A stretch of 64,000 bases of DNA from positions 1 through 64,000 of the forward strand of contig CAMVEX010000001.1 in assembly GCA_947166625.1 (NCBI GenBank). The letters run 5' to 3'. This stretch comes from an uncultured Clostridia bacterium (GTDB taxonomy: Bacteria > Bacillota > Clostridia > Oscillospirales > Acutalibacteraceae). Under the pieces are notes generated by a model that was not told the origin of the DNA, made no database searches, and was given only the letters and a program-made list of their open reading frames with translations. Positions 42,751-50,843 of the stretch are shown in pieces. Numbering within the stretch: position 1 is the first letter of the stretch; the number at the start of each line of letters is the position of its first letter. The position numbers and the translations under genes were made by a program.

Positions 42751-44670
42751 ATGAAAAAACTTAAAAAAATCCCCGGAGGCACCTGGTTTTTCGGAATTCT
42801 CGGAATCATACTGCTGCTTTGGGGCGGATATAAGTTGCCTCAGAAAAGCGGCGATGAAGCTGTAAAAAGCGCCTTTGTAATTGAAAACGGCAAATTCAGC
42901 GCAGACGCCGACGGCGCAACGGTTTTTGTCACCGGAAAACCCGTGATAAACAAAGCTCCCGTTGACCCCGTAACAGGCATTGAAGCCGACGGATATCTGC
43001 TGATAAGAGAAGTGGAGATGTATCAGTATTATCTCGACGGCGACGCGGTTTATAAGGATTTCAGCTCCTCTCAGATCGAAAACATACGGGGCAGAAACGG
43101 CGAAGAATACGAAAACGCCGTATTCCCCGAAAATCTGACAAGCGCCGTCATACTCGGCGAGGTAGGGATAGAGGGCACAGACCTCAGGATAGGCGAAGAT
43201 TATCTTTACACGCTTACCGACAGTTACACCTATATGAGCGACCCTCACGATCCGGTAACGCTGACGGGCGGACGGGAGATCGAAGGATATAAATACCGCG
43301 ACGGATATTATTACTCCGGCTCCGACAGAGACTACCAGCTAGGCGAGATAAGGATCTCATATAAATATATCCCGGCTGATTCTCTCGGTGAAATAACTTT
43401 GGTGGGCACTCTTAACGGAGACACTGTCGGCGGAAAAGAAAACACCGAGGACGCAGTGATGACCGACAGGATAATGACAGTTGATGAAATGTCTTCGCTT
43501 GTAGGCAAGGATAATCACGGCGCTGCAATGCTGCTCCTTGTGCTCGCTTTGATAAACTTTGCCGTTGCCGCAGTGATTTTCCTTGTTAAAAGGAAAAAAC
43601 TCAAAAAGAATTCTGCGGCTTCGCTTGCGATTGCAATAATTGTGAGCGCGCTCATTCTCGCATACCCAGTTAATTCAAAGGCCGATTTCGGCGATTTCGG
43701 CGGAGATTATGATTACGGCGGATACGACTACGGCGGAAACGATTACGGCGGATATGACTACGGCGGGAACGACTATGATTACGATTATGATGATGATTAC
43801 GATCGTACCCGCACGACAACGACCGCCTATTACTACTATATAGATTTTCCGCAGAGCGCAGGCACGATAAATGACGGCGGCTATGCCGTTATCAACAGCC
43901 TCGGCAAAAACATCAGCGTTGACAGGCTCGAAGCCGTCAATACGGATATTGACGACGGCTCGGCATTATTCGGCACCGGATATTTCGGATATATAATAGG
44001 ATATATTATTTATAAACTTAAAAAGCCTAAGAAGCGCAGACCCGCCCGACCGGCTTCGAGACCTGCGGGCGCTCAGAGAACCAATATGTCCGAGCTTTTG
44101 CCGATAGAGGATTTCAAACAGATCGATACGGGATTCGATGAAGAAAAATTCAAAGAAGAATTATCCGAAAGATATGTGAAATTCCAGAGATCCTGGCAAA
44201 ACAGAGATATGAGCGACCTGAGAGAATATCTCACGGATGAATTCTACGCTCAATGTGAAGGAAACCTCGATAATTATATTCGAAACGATCAGAGAAACAT
44301 GATCGAGAATATCATTGTTCATTCGGTTGACATAAAAGGCTGGAAGCACGATAACACCAATGATGTGATAATAGCCGAGCTTAAGACCGAAATCACGGAT
44401 TATGTGATCAATGACAGGACGGGCGAAGTAATAAGAGGCAGCAAAACAGACAGGCGTGTGATGCAATATGAATGGGCGCTTGTAAGAAAGAGCGGCATCA
44501 CGACAGACAACACTCCCGATGAGGAGAAGGTTTGCCCGAACTGCGGAGCCCCGCTGACCCTGAACGCCGCGAACGAATGCGAATATTGCGGCTCTATCAT
44601 CACAATGGAGGCTCATAACTGGGCGGTAAGCTCAATCAAAGGTATCTCACAAAGAACGATAAGAAACTGA
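42751..44670 (+). CDS. TMEM43-like / Tim44-like membrane protein with zinc ribbon
   Basis: A 639-residue multidomain protein of unknown role. Residues 1-280 resemble the TMEM43 (DUF1625) family: a first membrane helix (11-29), the segment VFVTGKPVINKAPVDP and REVEMYQYY, then a membrane helix near 259-279. A second hydrophobic stretch (289-307) precedes a Gly/Tyr/Asp repeat at 311-350 built on YDYGGNDYGG. A further hydrophobic segment (406-422) and a basic linker lead to a Tim44-like domain (463-582; RYVKFQRSWQNRDMSDLREYL) and a C-terminal zinc ribbon with Cys595, 598, 610 and 613. The ATG at 42751 has GGGAGG upstream. The combination is one I do not know as a described architecture. Confidence 0.7.
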   Translation: MKKLKKIPGGTWFFGILGIILLLWGGYKLPQKSGDEAVKSAFVIENGKFSADADGATVFVTGKPVINKAPVDPVTGIEADGYLLIREVEMYQYYLDGDAVYKDFSSSQIENIRGRNGEEYENAVFPENLTSAVILGEVGIEGTDLRIGEDYLYTLTDSYTYMSDPHDPVTLTGGREIEGYKYRDGYYYSGSDRDYQLGEIRISYKYIPADSLGEITLVGTLNGDTVGGKENTEDAVMTDRIMTVDEMSSLVGKDNHGAAMLLLVLALINFAVAAVIFLVKRKKLKKNSAASLAIAIIVSALILAYPVNSKADFGDFGGDYDYGGYDYGGNDYGGYDYGGNDYDYDYDDDYDRTRTTTTAYYYYIDFPQSAGTINDGGYAVINSLGKNISVDRLEAVNTDIDDGSALFGTGYFGYIIGYIIYKLKKPKKRRPARPASRPAGAQRTNMSELLPIEDFKQIDTGFDEEKFKEELSERYVKFQRSWQNRDMSDLREYLTDEFYAQCEGNLDNYIRNDQRNMIENIIVHSVDIKGWKHDNTNDVIIAELKTEITDYVINDRTGEVIRGSKTDRRVMQYEWALVRKSGITTDNTPDEEKVCPNCGAPLTLNAANECEYCGSIITMEAHNWAVSSIKGISQRTIRN

Positions 44671-44682
44671 CCACGGTATGAA

Positions 44683-44716
44683 AATGCACCTGCCATTTAG
44701 CAGGTGCATTTTTTTG
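44683..44716 (+). terminator. Terminator after the TMEM43-like gene (bidirectional)
   Basis: An 11-base perfect stem, AATGCACCTGC / GCAGGTGCATT, with a 6-base loop is followed by T5. The convergent gene on the minus strand may use the same hairpin. Confidence 0.9.
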
Positions 44717-44728
44717 ATATATATGACA

Positions 44729-45250
44729 TTATTTTGAAAGAGATTCGCAAAAGCGCTCAAATTCAAGCCGCTTATCATAGGATTCAAACGCGAATTCCTG
44801 ATATTTTGATTTATCGCCCTTCCAGTAGATATAGAGCCAGGGACCCGAATCGCCGGATTCGGTATTTTCAGATCTCTTGCTGACTTTCCCGCCCTCTATG
44901 ATGCTCATAAACTCCGACCATTCGCTATCGCTGAGCCGCTTGGTTTCGGATGAAGTAATATCATCGGTCGTCAACGGCCAGTGGTTTCCTTCGCGCTTCT
45001 CTCGATAAAAGAGATATGAGCCGTTATTCACATAAAAACGGTATCTGAGAAATTCGGGAGGATTTGCCGAACTGTCATAGGTATAATAAAACTCGGTAAT
45101 ATCATTGAAAGAAACGCTTTTGCCGACCGTCATGGAATCATCCCCTTTTATCTCAGGCTTTTCTTTGAAATATACGGCAGCAAATACCGCCGCGGCAAAG
45201 ACAAAAAGAATTATTATAAAAACTGCGATGATCTTTTTACGATTTGACAT
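44729..45250 (-). CDS. Membrane-anchored hypothetical protein
   Basis: A 173-residue protein with one N-terminal membrane helix (residues 7-28) and a soluble extracytoplasmic part rich in Tyr, Trp, Ser and charged residues, including WSEFMSIIEGG and a YIYWKGDKSKY strand. I do not recognise a family. It is the last gene of a three-gene run with a HAD phosphatase and a lipoprotein. Confidence 0.6.
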   Translation of the reverse strand: MSNRKKIIAVFIIILFVFAAAVFAAVYFKEKPEIKGDDSMTVGKSVSFNDITEFYYTYDSSANPPEFLRYRFYVNNGSYLFYREKREGNHWPLTTDDITSSETKRLSDSEWSEFMSIIEGGKVSKRSENTESGDSGPWLYIYWKGDKSKYQEFAFESYDKRLEFERFCESLSK

Positions 45251-45266
45251 TTATTTATCTCCGGAC

Positions 45267-46028
45267 TTATGATTTCGGCTTTAAGCCGATGACCCCGTAA
45301 ACACCCTCGGCAACGCCTCCGGCAGAGGCGGCACAAGTGACGATATCTGCGTATTCTTTGACCTTATTTTCGGCATCGCCCATTACGACTGCGATACCCG
45401 CCGCTTTGAGCATTTCAATATCATTTATCGAATCCCCTGCGGCAACGCTGAATTTAATATCAATACCGAGATATTGCATCGTTCTTTGTATCCCCGTCGC
45501 CTTGGTATTGCCTCTGACGCAGAATTCCGCGTAATTCTCATGCTGATAAAAGCAGTATCTTTCGCTCAGGCGTTTGATTTCATCCGCAGACAGAACGCCG
45601 GGAATAAAAAACTTCGGGATATTCTCCGAGCTGAATCTTTTGATGATCTCGGCTCCGGAGCTGACAAAAATCATTTCATCGCGGTTTTCTTCTCTGTTGG
45701 TGAGAAATATATTATCTCCCTCAAGATGAACGGTACGCCCGGTATTATTGAAATAATCGAATATCTCCGCGGTTTCTTCGATGGGCATCCGGGCGGTATA
45801 TATCTTTTTACCCTCTGCAATAATGCTGCAACCCATTGAAGTGACATAACCGTCAAATTTCATTTTCAGGATCTTTTGAGGAATGATGCTGTAAGATCGG
45901 GCGGTATTTATAAATACGAGATGACCGAGGCGCCTCGCCTGAGCCAAAGCCTGCCTGTTTTTGCGGCAGACAATGCCGTCATTAAAAAGAGTGCCGTCTA
46001 TATCGAGGAAAAACACATATTTTTGCAT
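45267..46028 (-). CDS. HAD-superfamily (Cof-type) phosphatase
   Basis: A 253-residue phosphatase of the Cof/HAD IIB type. Motif I FLDIDGTLF holds the nucleophile Asp, motif III is Lys-containing (NTKATGIQ) and motif IV is GDSINDIEML. Such enzymes dephosphorylate sugar phosphates or cofactors; the substrate is unknown. It starts four bases after the upstream lipoprotein stop. Confidence 0.88.
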   Translation of the reverse strand: MQKYVFFLDIDGTLFNDGIVCRKNRQALAQARRLGHLVFINTARSYSIIPQKILKMKFDGYVTSMGCSIIAEGKKIYTARMPIEETAEIFDYFNNTGRTVHLEGDNIFLTNREENRDEMIFVSSGAEIIKRFSSENIPKFFIPGVLSADEIKRLSERYCFYQHENYAEFCVRGNTKATGIQRTMQYLGIDIKFSVAAGDSINDIEMLKAAGIAVVMGDAENKVKEYADIVTCAASAGGVAEGVYGVIGLKPKS

Positions 46029-46032
46029 TAAA

Positions 46033-47472
46033 TCAACCCATTACATCGGTAACATATATTGTGTAATCGCCGAGTTTATCGGAATATTTATACGGCTTTG
46101 TCCAGCCCTTATTGAAATAGAGGTTTGTAACTTTATAAGTGACAGGATAAAGCTCCATATTATCGGGAACCTCATAGGATTTGCTGAAATCGACGGTGTT
46201 GCCGTTTTCATCGTGAAGCTCAGCGACGACCCTGACAGTACGCAGAGGACGATCCCACCCGTCAAAAAGTCCGTAATCATCGACCTTGCCGCCGTAAGTG
46301 AAAACATTGACGGATTCATCCTCGGTGCCTGCCGACCAGGTAACGGATCTGAGAGCAAGGGTGCCTTTATCCACCACATATTTTACGGGGATCTGCACTC
46401 CGAATTCATCTGTTGAATAATAATCATTGTAAATCTCAAAGGAATAGGTATCTCCGTTATCCTTAACGGCGGCAATCGAGCCGAAATCTATATATTGCGA
46501 AATACGCTCATTGAGATAATATTCATCACTGTAATCGGGATAAAGCGAAATATACTCCGAGGAAGTGAGATAGGTTTTTTCGGGGTCATCCTCAAAATGA
46601 GCGAGGCTGAATTCTCTTGAGCCGTAAGTGCCGTAATAAGAGGCGCCGCCCGGCAAGCCCTCATCATAATTGACGCCCGCAACACATATCTCGCCGTTTT
46701 TCTTAAAGAAATTCTGGACTCCGAATTCTTTGCCGGCGTATGAGCAGCTAATGCTGACGGTCTTATAAACATCAAGCAAATTTGAGAGCGAATTTGCCTC
46801 TTTGAGCTCATCAACGGTGAAATCCGCCTCATTCTCAACAGCCGTCTGCACCTCGGGCAGCTCGGCGTTACTGAGGATATAAGGGAACTCTCCGCCGATG
46901 GCATCATCCTTTTTGAAGCCGAAAACATATTCTTCTTTTTTGCCGTCTTCGGCGGTGAGGATGACCTTTACATAATTGCCGTCAATGACGGAAAGCTGAG
47001 GATTCAGGGTATCGGTCATGGTTTTGAAATCCTCCGAAAAACCGGGGAACGAATATCTTGTTTCACCGTCGGTTTCGCTGATTATGAGAGAGCCGCCGTT
47101 GATCCAGTTTTCGGGCGCGGAAATATTCGCGTGATTGGGAAGAAGAGCGTGCTGAAGGGCATCCGTCTGGGTCCTCGTGAGATAATCCTTCCCTCCGTTT
47201 TCTTGCTGATAGGCGCAGTACCAGCCGAGGGTATTCCACAAAACGGAGGAATTCTCAAGATATGACGAATCCTCAAAGAAGCGCAGGCCGAATGAAAGAG
47301 CGGTCGAAATGCCGAAGGTGCTTTTTTCAAAATCATTTACCTGAGGGGCCGCTCCCGTCTGAGAAGTTGATTCGGGTTCGTTCCCGGCGGGCTTTTTTCC
47401 GCAGGCTGCGAGACAGGAGAGAGCAAGAGATGCGCAGATAATTAAAGCAAGTATGATCCTCGTGCGTTTCAT
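46033..47472 (-). CDS. Large lipoprotein of unknown function
   Basis: A 479-residue lipoprotein: signal peptide with lipobox LAAC (Cys about residue 24), a Ser/Thr/Pro-rich linker and a long domain with many Tyr, Asp and Glu. I do not recognise a family. It has its own promoter and leads a run of three genes including a Cof-type phosphatase. Confidence 0.65.
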   Translation of the reverse strand: MKRTRIILALIICASLALSCLAACGKKPAGNEPESTSQTGAAPQVNDFEKSTFGISTALSFGLRFFEDSSYLENSSVLWNTLGWYCAYQQENGGKDYLTRTQTDALQHALLPNHANISAPENWINGGSLIISETDGETRYSFPGFSEDFKTMTDTLNPQLSVIDGNYVKVILTAEDGKKEEYVFGFKKDDAIGGEFPYILSNAELPEVQTAVENEADFTVDELKEANSLSNLLDVYKTVSISCSYAGKEFGVQNFFKKNGEICVAGVNYDEGLPGGASYYGTYGSREFSLAHFEDDPEKTYLTSSEYISLYPDYSDEYYLNERISQYIDFGSIAAVKDNGDTYSFEIYNDYYSTDEFGVQIPVKYVVDKGTLALRSVTWSAGTEDESVNVFTYGGKVDDYGLFDGWDRPLRTVRVVAELHDENGNTVDFSKSYEVPDNMELYPVTYKVTNLYFNKGWTKPYKYSDKLGDYTIYVTDVMG

Positions 47473-47545
47473 AAAGATTACTCCTTCTTCCGAATACTTT
47501 GATCCTGCCGTTGTTTCCGGCTGTAAACGGTATAAATTTTATTTT

Positions 47546-47574
47546 ATTATATCATTGTATAAACGCTATTGCAA
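47546..47574 (-). promoter_or_regulatory. Promoter of the lipoprotein–HAD operon
   Basis: Minus strand -35 TTGCAA (47569-47574), 17-base spacer, -10 TATAAT (47546-47551), about 75 bases before the start codon. Confidence 0.75.
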
Positions 47575-47587
47575 GGAGTTTAATGAC

Positions 47588-47620
47588 GCAAAACAGGACC
47601 GTGAAAAATCACGATCCTGT
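47588..47620 (-). terminator. Terminator after fucO
   Basis: On the minus strand an 11-base stem with one wobble, ACAGGATCGTG / CACGGTCCTGT, is followed by TTT. It lies 25 bases after the fucO stop codon. Confidence 0.75.
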
Positions 47621-47645
47621 CATTTTTGATTTAGATTATATCATA

Positions 47646-48794
47646 TTAAAGAAGTGAGCGGAAGAGCTCTTCGATCTCTTCGACGCTTGTATCGCGCGGA
47701 TTGCCGGGGCGGCAGGCATCTGCAAACGCGTCTTTTGCGAGGGTGGGGATATCGGCGGGATCGACGATATCTTTAAGACCCTGGGGAATGCCTACATCAA
47801 CGGAAAGCTGACGCACTGCGTTAATGGCGGCGTCACGGTATTCGTCAACGCTCATTTCGTCAACGCCCTTAACGCCCATAACTCTGGCGATTTCACGGTA
47901 TTTTTCACCGGTATATTCTCTGTTATACTCCATGGACATGGGCAGGAGGATAGCGCACGCCATACCGTGAGGGGTATCATAATGAGCGGAAAGAGTGTGA
48001 GCCATCGCGTGATCGATGCCGAGACCGACATTTGAGAAGCCCATACCTGCGACATACTGACCGAGAGCCATACCTTCTCTGCCCTCTTTTTCATCCGCAA
48101 CAGCGGAGCGGAGAGAACGGGAAATGATTTCGATAGCCTTGATATGGAACATATCCGAAAGCTCCCAGGCGCCCTTGGTGGTATAGCCTTCGATAGCGTG
48201 GGTGAGAGCATCCATACCGGTAAATGCGGTAAGGCTCTTGGGCATTGACGACATCATTTCGGGATCGACAATGGCTATGACGGGGATATCGTGGGTATCG
48301 ACGCAGACGAATTTACGCTCTTTTTCAACATCGGTAATGACATAGTTTATGGTAACTTCGGCGGCTGTGCCCGCGGTGGTGGGAACGGCGATAATGGGAG
48401 CGCAGGGATTTTTGGTGGGCGCTACGCCCTCAAGGGAGCGGACATCGGAAAACTCGGGATTGGTGATGATGATACCGACCGCTTTCGCAGTATCCATTGA
48501 AGATCCGCCGCCAACGGCGATAATATAATCGGCATCTGCCTTTTTGAAAGCTTCAACGCCTTTCTGAACATTTTCAATAGTGGGGTTTGCCTTTATTTCG
48601 CTGTAAACCTCATAGGGAAGCGAAGCGGCGTCAAGGATATCAAGCACCTTTTTGGTAACGCCGACCTTGAGAAGACCCGGGTCGGTGCATACAAGCGCTT
48701 TTTTGAAGCCGCGGTTTTTGACCTCGTTTGCGATCTCGTTTATCGCGCCCGCGCCGTGATATGAGGTTTCGTTAAGTATGAATCTGTTTGCCAT
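47646..48794 (-). CDS. fucO: Lactaldehyde reductase (iron-containing alcohol dehydrogenase)
   Basis: NADH-dependent reduction of lactaldehyde to 1,2-propanediol, the electron-disposal step in anaerobic fucose or rhamnose fermentation. The 382-residue protein matches E. coli FucO closely from memory (start MANRFILNET; RSLEGVAPT; TTAGTAAEVTINYVITD; GQYVAGMGFSNVGLG). Metal ligands are visible in DALTHAIEG and HAMAHTLSAHYDTPHG, and the cofactor motif is GGGSSMDTAK. GGAGGAATT precedes the ATG. A palindrome overlaps its promoter region. Related ethanol dehydrogenases cannot be fully excluded. Confidence 0.9.
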   Translation of the reverse strand: MANRFILNETSYHGAGAINEIANEVKNRGFKKALVCTDPGLLKVGVTKKVLDILDAASLPYEVYSEIKANPTIENVQKGVEAFKKADADYIIAVGGGSSMDTAKAVGIIITNPEFSDVRSLEGVAPTKNPCAPIIAVPTTAGTAAEVTINYVITDVEKERKFVCVDTHDIPVIAIVDPEMMSSMPKSLTAFTGMDALTHAIEGYTTKGAWELSDMFHIKAIEIISRSLRSAVADEKEGREGMALGQYVAGMGFSNVGLGIDHAMAHTLSAHYDTPHGMACAILLPMSMEYNREYTGEKYREIARVMGVKGVDEMSVDEYRDAAINAVRQLSVDVGIPQGLKDIVDPADIPTLAKDAFADACRPGNPRDTSVEEIEELFRSLL

Positions 48795-48838
48795 TTTAAT
48801 TCCTCCAAATAAAGATTTAATTGTATTTTAGAAAGAAT

Positions 48839-48859
48839 TTGTTAATTGCGTATTAACAA
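48839..48859. promoter_or_regulatory. Palindrome upstream of fucO (Rex-like half-sites)
   Basis: Perfect 8-base inverted repeats TTGTTAAT and ATTAACAA with a 5-base centre. The arms match half-sites of the NADH/NAD-sensing repressor Rex (TTGTTAA / TTAACAA), but Rex sites usually have a 4-base spacer between 7-base arms, here 7. It overlaps the stop codon of the upstream HAD gene and lies 45 bases before fucO, near a possible -10 TACAAT. A redox operator is an inference. Confidence 0.45.
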
Positions 48860-49662
48860 AATGCATATTTATTTATCGCGAGGGCAACTCCGGATTCGGC
48901 GTTGCTTGCAGTAATATATTTTGCCGACGCTTTAGTTTCATCATCTGCATTATCCATCGCGATACCGTAGCCTGCGGCTCTGAGCATCGGAATATCGTTT
49001 CCGGCGTCTCCGAAAGCCATTGCCTCATCGGCAGACGCTCCGATTATTTTGCACAGGGCGAGGAGCGCTTCTCCCTTATCGACTCCGGCTTTTGTAAACT
49101 CAAAGGAGCAGGGAATCGAACTTGTGACAAACACTTCACCGCATTCTTTTATTTTATCGGCAGCCTCACGGCATTCGCCGTCGTCGCCGAAAAAGAAAAT
49201 GGCTTTTTCCACACCGTCATCAAAATGATAATCTTCGACAATACCGATTTCTTTGCCGAGCATGGGCCTGAACACGGGAGGAAGAACTTCTTTATCAAGC
49301 TCTCCGCCCGGCTTTTTCAAAGCATAAGCCCTGCCGCCGATATATAATTCGGCAAGCCTGCATTTCGTAACGGCAAGCGGAAGGAGTTTATCGCAAAGCT
49401 CAAACGGCATCACATTATGATAGACTATCCGCCCGCTCTTTCTGTCATATACCCCGGCTCCGTTTGAAAATATGATATAGTCGATCTCGGGGACCTGCTC
49501 GCAGATATCGCCTATCGTGGAATAGGTCCTGCCGGTGGCGACCGCAAGCTTAATGCCCGCTTTGTGAGCCGCTCTGAGGGCTTTTTTATTCTCTTCGGCA
49601 ACTGTTTTATGATCAGGTGAAAATAGGGTGCCGTCGAGATCCATAGCTATAATTTTTATCAT
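48853..49662 (-). CDS. HAD-superfamily (Cof-type) phosphatase
   Basis: A 269-residue phosphatase with motif I MDLDGTLFSP, motif II in AVATGRTY, and motif IV FGDAGNDIPML. Substrate unknown. It begins four bases after the hydF stop, so it is the last gene of the maturase operon, apparently as a passenger; this class is not known to take part in hydrogenase maturation. Confidence 0.88.
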   Translation of the reverse strand: MIKIIAMDLDGTLFSPDHKTVAEENKKALRAAHKAGIKLAVATGRTYSTIGDICEQVPEIDYIIFSNGAGVYDRKSGRIVYHNVMPFELCDKLLPLAVTKCRLAELYIGGRAYALKKPGGELDKEVLPPVFRPMLGKEIGIVEDYHFDDGVEKAIFFFGDDGECREAADKIKECGEVFVTSSIPCSFEFTKAGVDKGEALLALCKIIGASADEAMAFGDAGNDIPMLRAAGYGIAMDNADDETKASAKYITASNAESGVALAINKYAFC

Positions 49663-49666
49663 TGGA

Positions 49667-50842
49667 TCACCCGATTATTTCAATACTTCTGTCAAGAATA
49701 CCGTTTATCTCGGCGATAACGGTGCCGTAATTTGTGAACGGAACTCCGCTTTCGATCGCAAAATCAAGCCTTGACCTCACTTCGGAATCGCCGAGCATAC
49801 ACGCGCCGCAATGGATGATGAGATCGTAACCGGACAAATCCTCGGGGAATCCGTGACCCGAAGTAAAATCAAAATTCAGATTTTTACCGGTGAATTCACA
49901 CAGCCATTTCGGGAGCTTTACAGTGCCTATATCTTCACACTGCCTGTGATGAGTACAGCCCTCGGCGATGAGTATCTTTGCGCCTTCCGGCAGATCTTTG
50001 AGAGCCTTGGCGCCTTTTACCGCCGGATCGAGGAAACCTTTATATCTCGCCATAAGAATGGAAAACGAGGTCAGAGGTATCTCGGGCGGCACAAGCTTCA
50101 TGACCTTGCCGAAGGCCTGGGAATCGGTGACGACAAGCGCCGGAGGAGCCTTTAAGCCCCGGAGTGCGCAAGTGAGCTGCTCGGGCTGAGTGACCGATGC
50201 GATCGCTCCGCAGTCAATTATATCCCTGATCGCCTGCTGCTGAGGGAGTATCATTCTGCCCTTTGGGGCTGATGAATCAATGGGGGTGACTAAGATCACC
50301 GTATCTCCCTCTTTGACAAAATCGGAGACGAGGTGTATTTCTTTGACCTTTTCGGGTGCAAGGCGGGCAAGTTCCCGCTTTAATTCTTCAATTCCCTCCC
50401 CCGTAAGCGCGCTGACGGAGATGCCGTCTTTGAGCGGCGACGGGGATAAATCGGATTTGTTTTGCACCGTCAAATGCGGAATTCCCTTGCTTTCGATAAG
50501 CGAAAGCAGCTCCGTTTCCTGCGGCTGAAGGCTTGAATTCTCGGTGACAAGCACGGCAATATCGCACTGACCAAGTATCTCTTTGGCGGCTTTTACGCGC
50601 AGGGCGCCGAGCTCCCCTTCATCGTCAATGCCCGCAGTATCAATTATAACGACGGGGCCGAGCGGAAGCAGCTCCATGGATTTTTTGACCGCGTCCGCAG
50701 TAGTGCCCTTGACATCGCTTACAATGGACATTTTCTGATTAGTGACAGCATTGACAAGAGAGCTTTTTCCTGCATTTCTCATTCCGAAAAAGCCGATGTG
50801 TATTCTTTCGCCCGAGGGCGTTTCATTAAGCGAATTATTCAT
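49667..50842 (-). CDS. hydF: [FeFe] hydrogenase maturation GTPase HydF
   Basis: Scaffold on which the two-iron subcluster is assembled before transfer to the hydrogenase. The 391-residue protein has the GTPase domain (P-loop GMRNAGKSS near residue 20, IDTAGIDDEG switch) and a C-terminal iron-sulfur domain with CTHHRQC and IHCGACMLG, giving the CxH...HCxxC ligand set. The ATG at 50842, one base after the hydG stop, gives the family-like start NETPSGERIHIGFFG; an upstream in-frame start overlaps hydG but lacks a ribosome-binding site. Confidence 0.95.
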   Translation of the reverse strand: MNNSLNETPSGERIHIGFFGMRNAGKSSLVNAVTNQKMSIVSDVKGTTADAVKKSMELLPLGPVVIIDTAGIDDEGELGALRVKAAKEILGQCDIAVLVTENSSLQPQETELLSLIESKGIPHLTVQNKSDLSPSPLKDGISVSALTGEGIEELKRELARLAPEKVKEIHLVSDFVKEGDTVILVTPIDSSAPKGRMILPQQQAIRDIIDCGAIASVTQPEQLTCALRGLKAPPALVVTDSQAFGKVMKLVPPEIPLTSFSILMARYKGFLDPAVKGAKALKDLPEGAKILIAEGCTHHRQCEDIGTVKLPKWLCEFTGKNLNFDFTSGHGFPEDLSGYDLIIHCGACMLGDSEVRSRLDFAIESGVPFTNYGTVIAEINGILDRSIEIIG

Positions 50843-50843
50843 A

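Noticed and set aside
42541-43248. A 235-codon minus-strand frame opposite the lipase and TMEM43-like genes
   Set aside because: It crosses the ends of two convincing + strand genes and resembles no family; a minus-strand frame opposite hydA (61309-62103) was dropped for the same reason.
43681-43803. Repeats resembling a CRISPR array
   Set aside because: The units are about 15 bases, contiguous, in frame and coding for YDYGG. There are no spacers and no cas genes.
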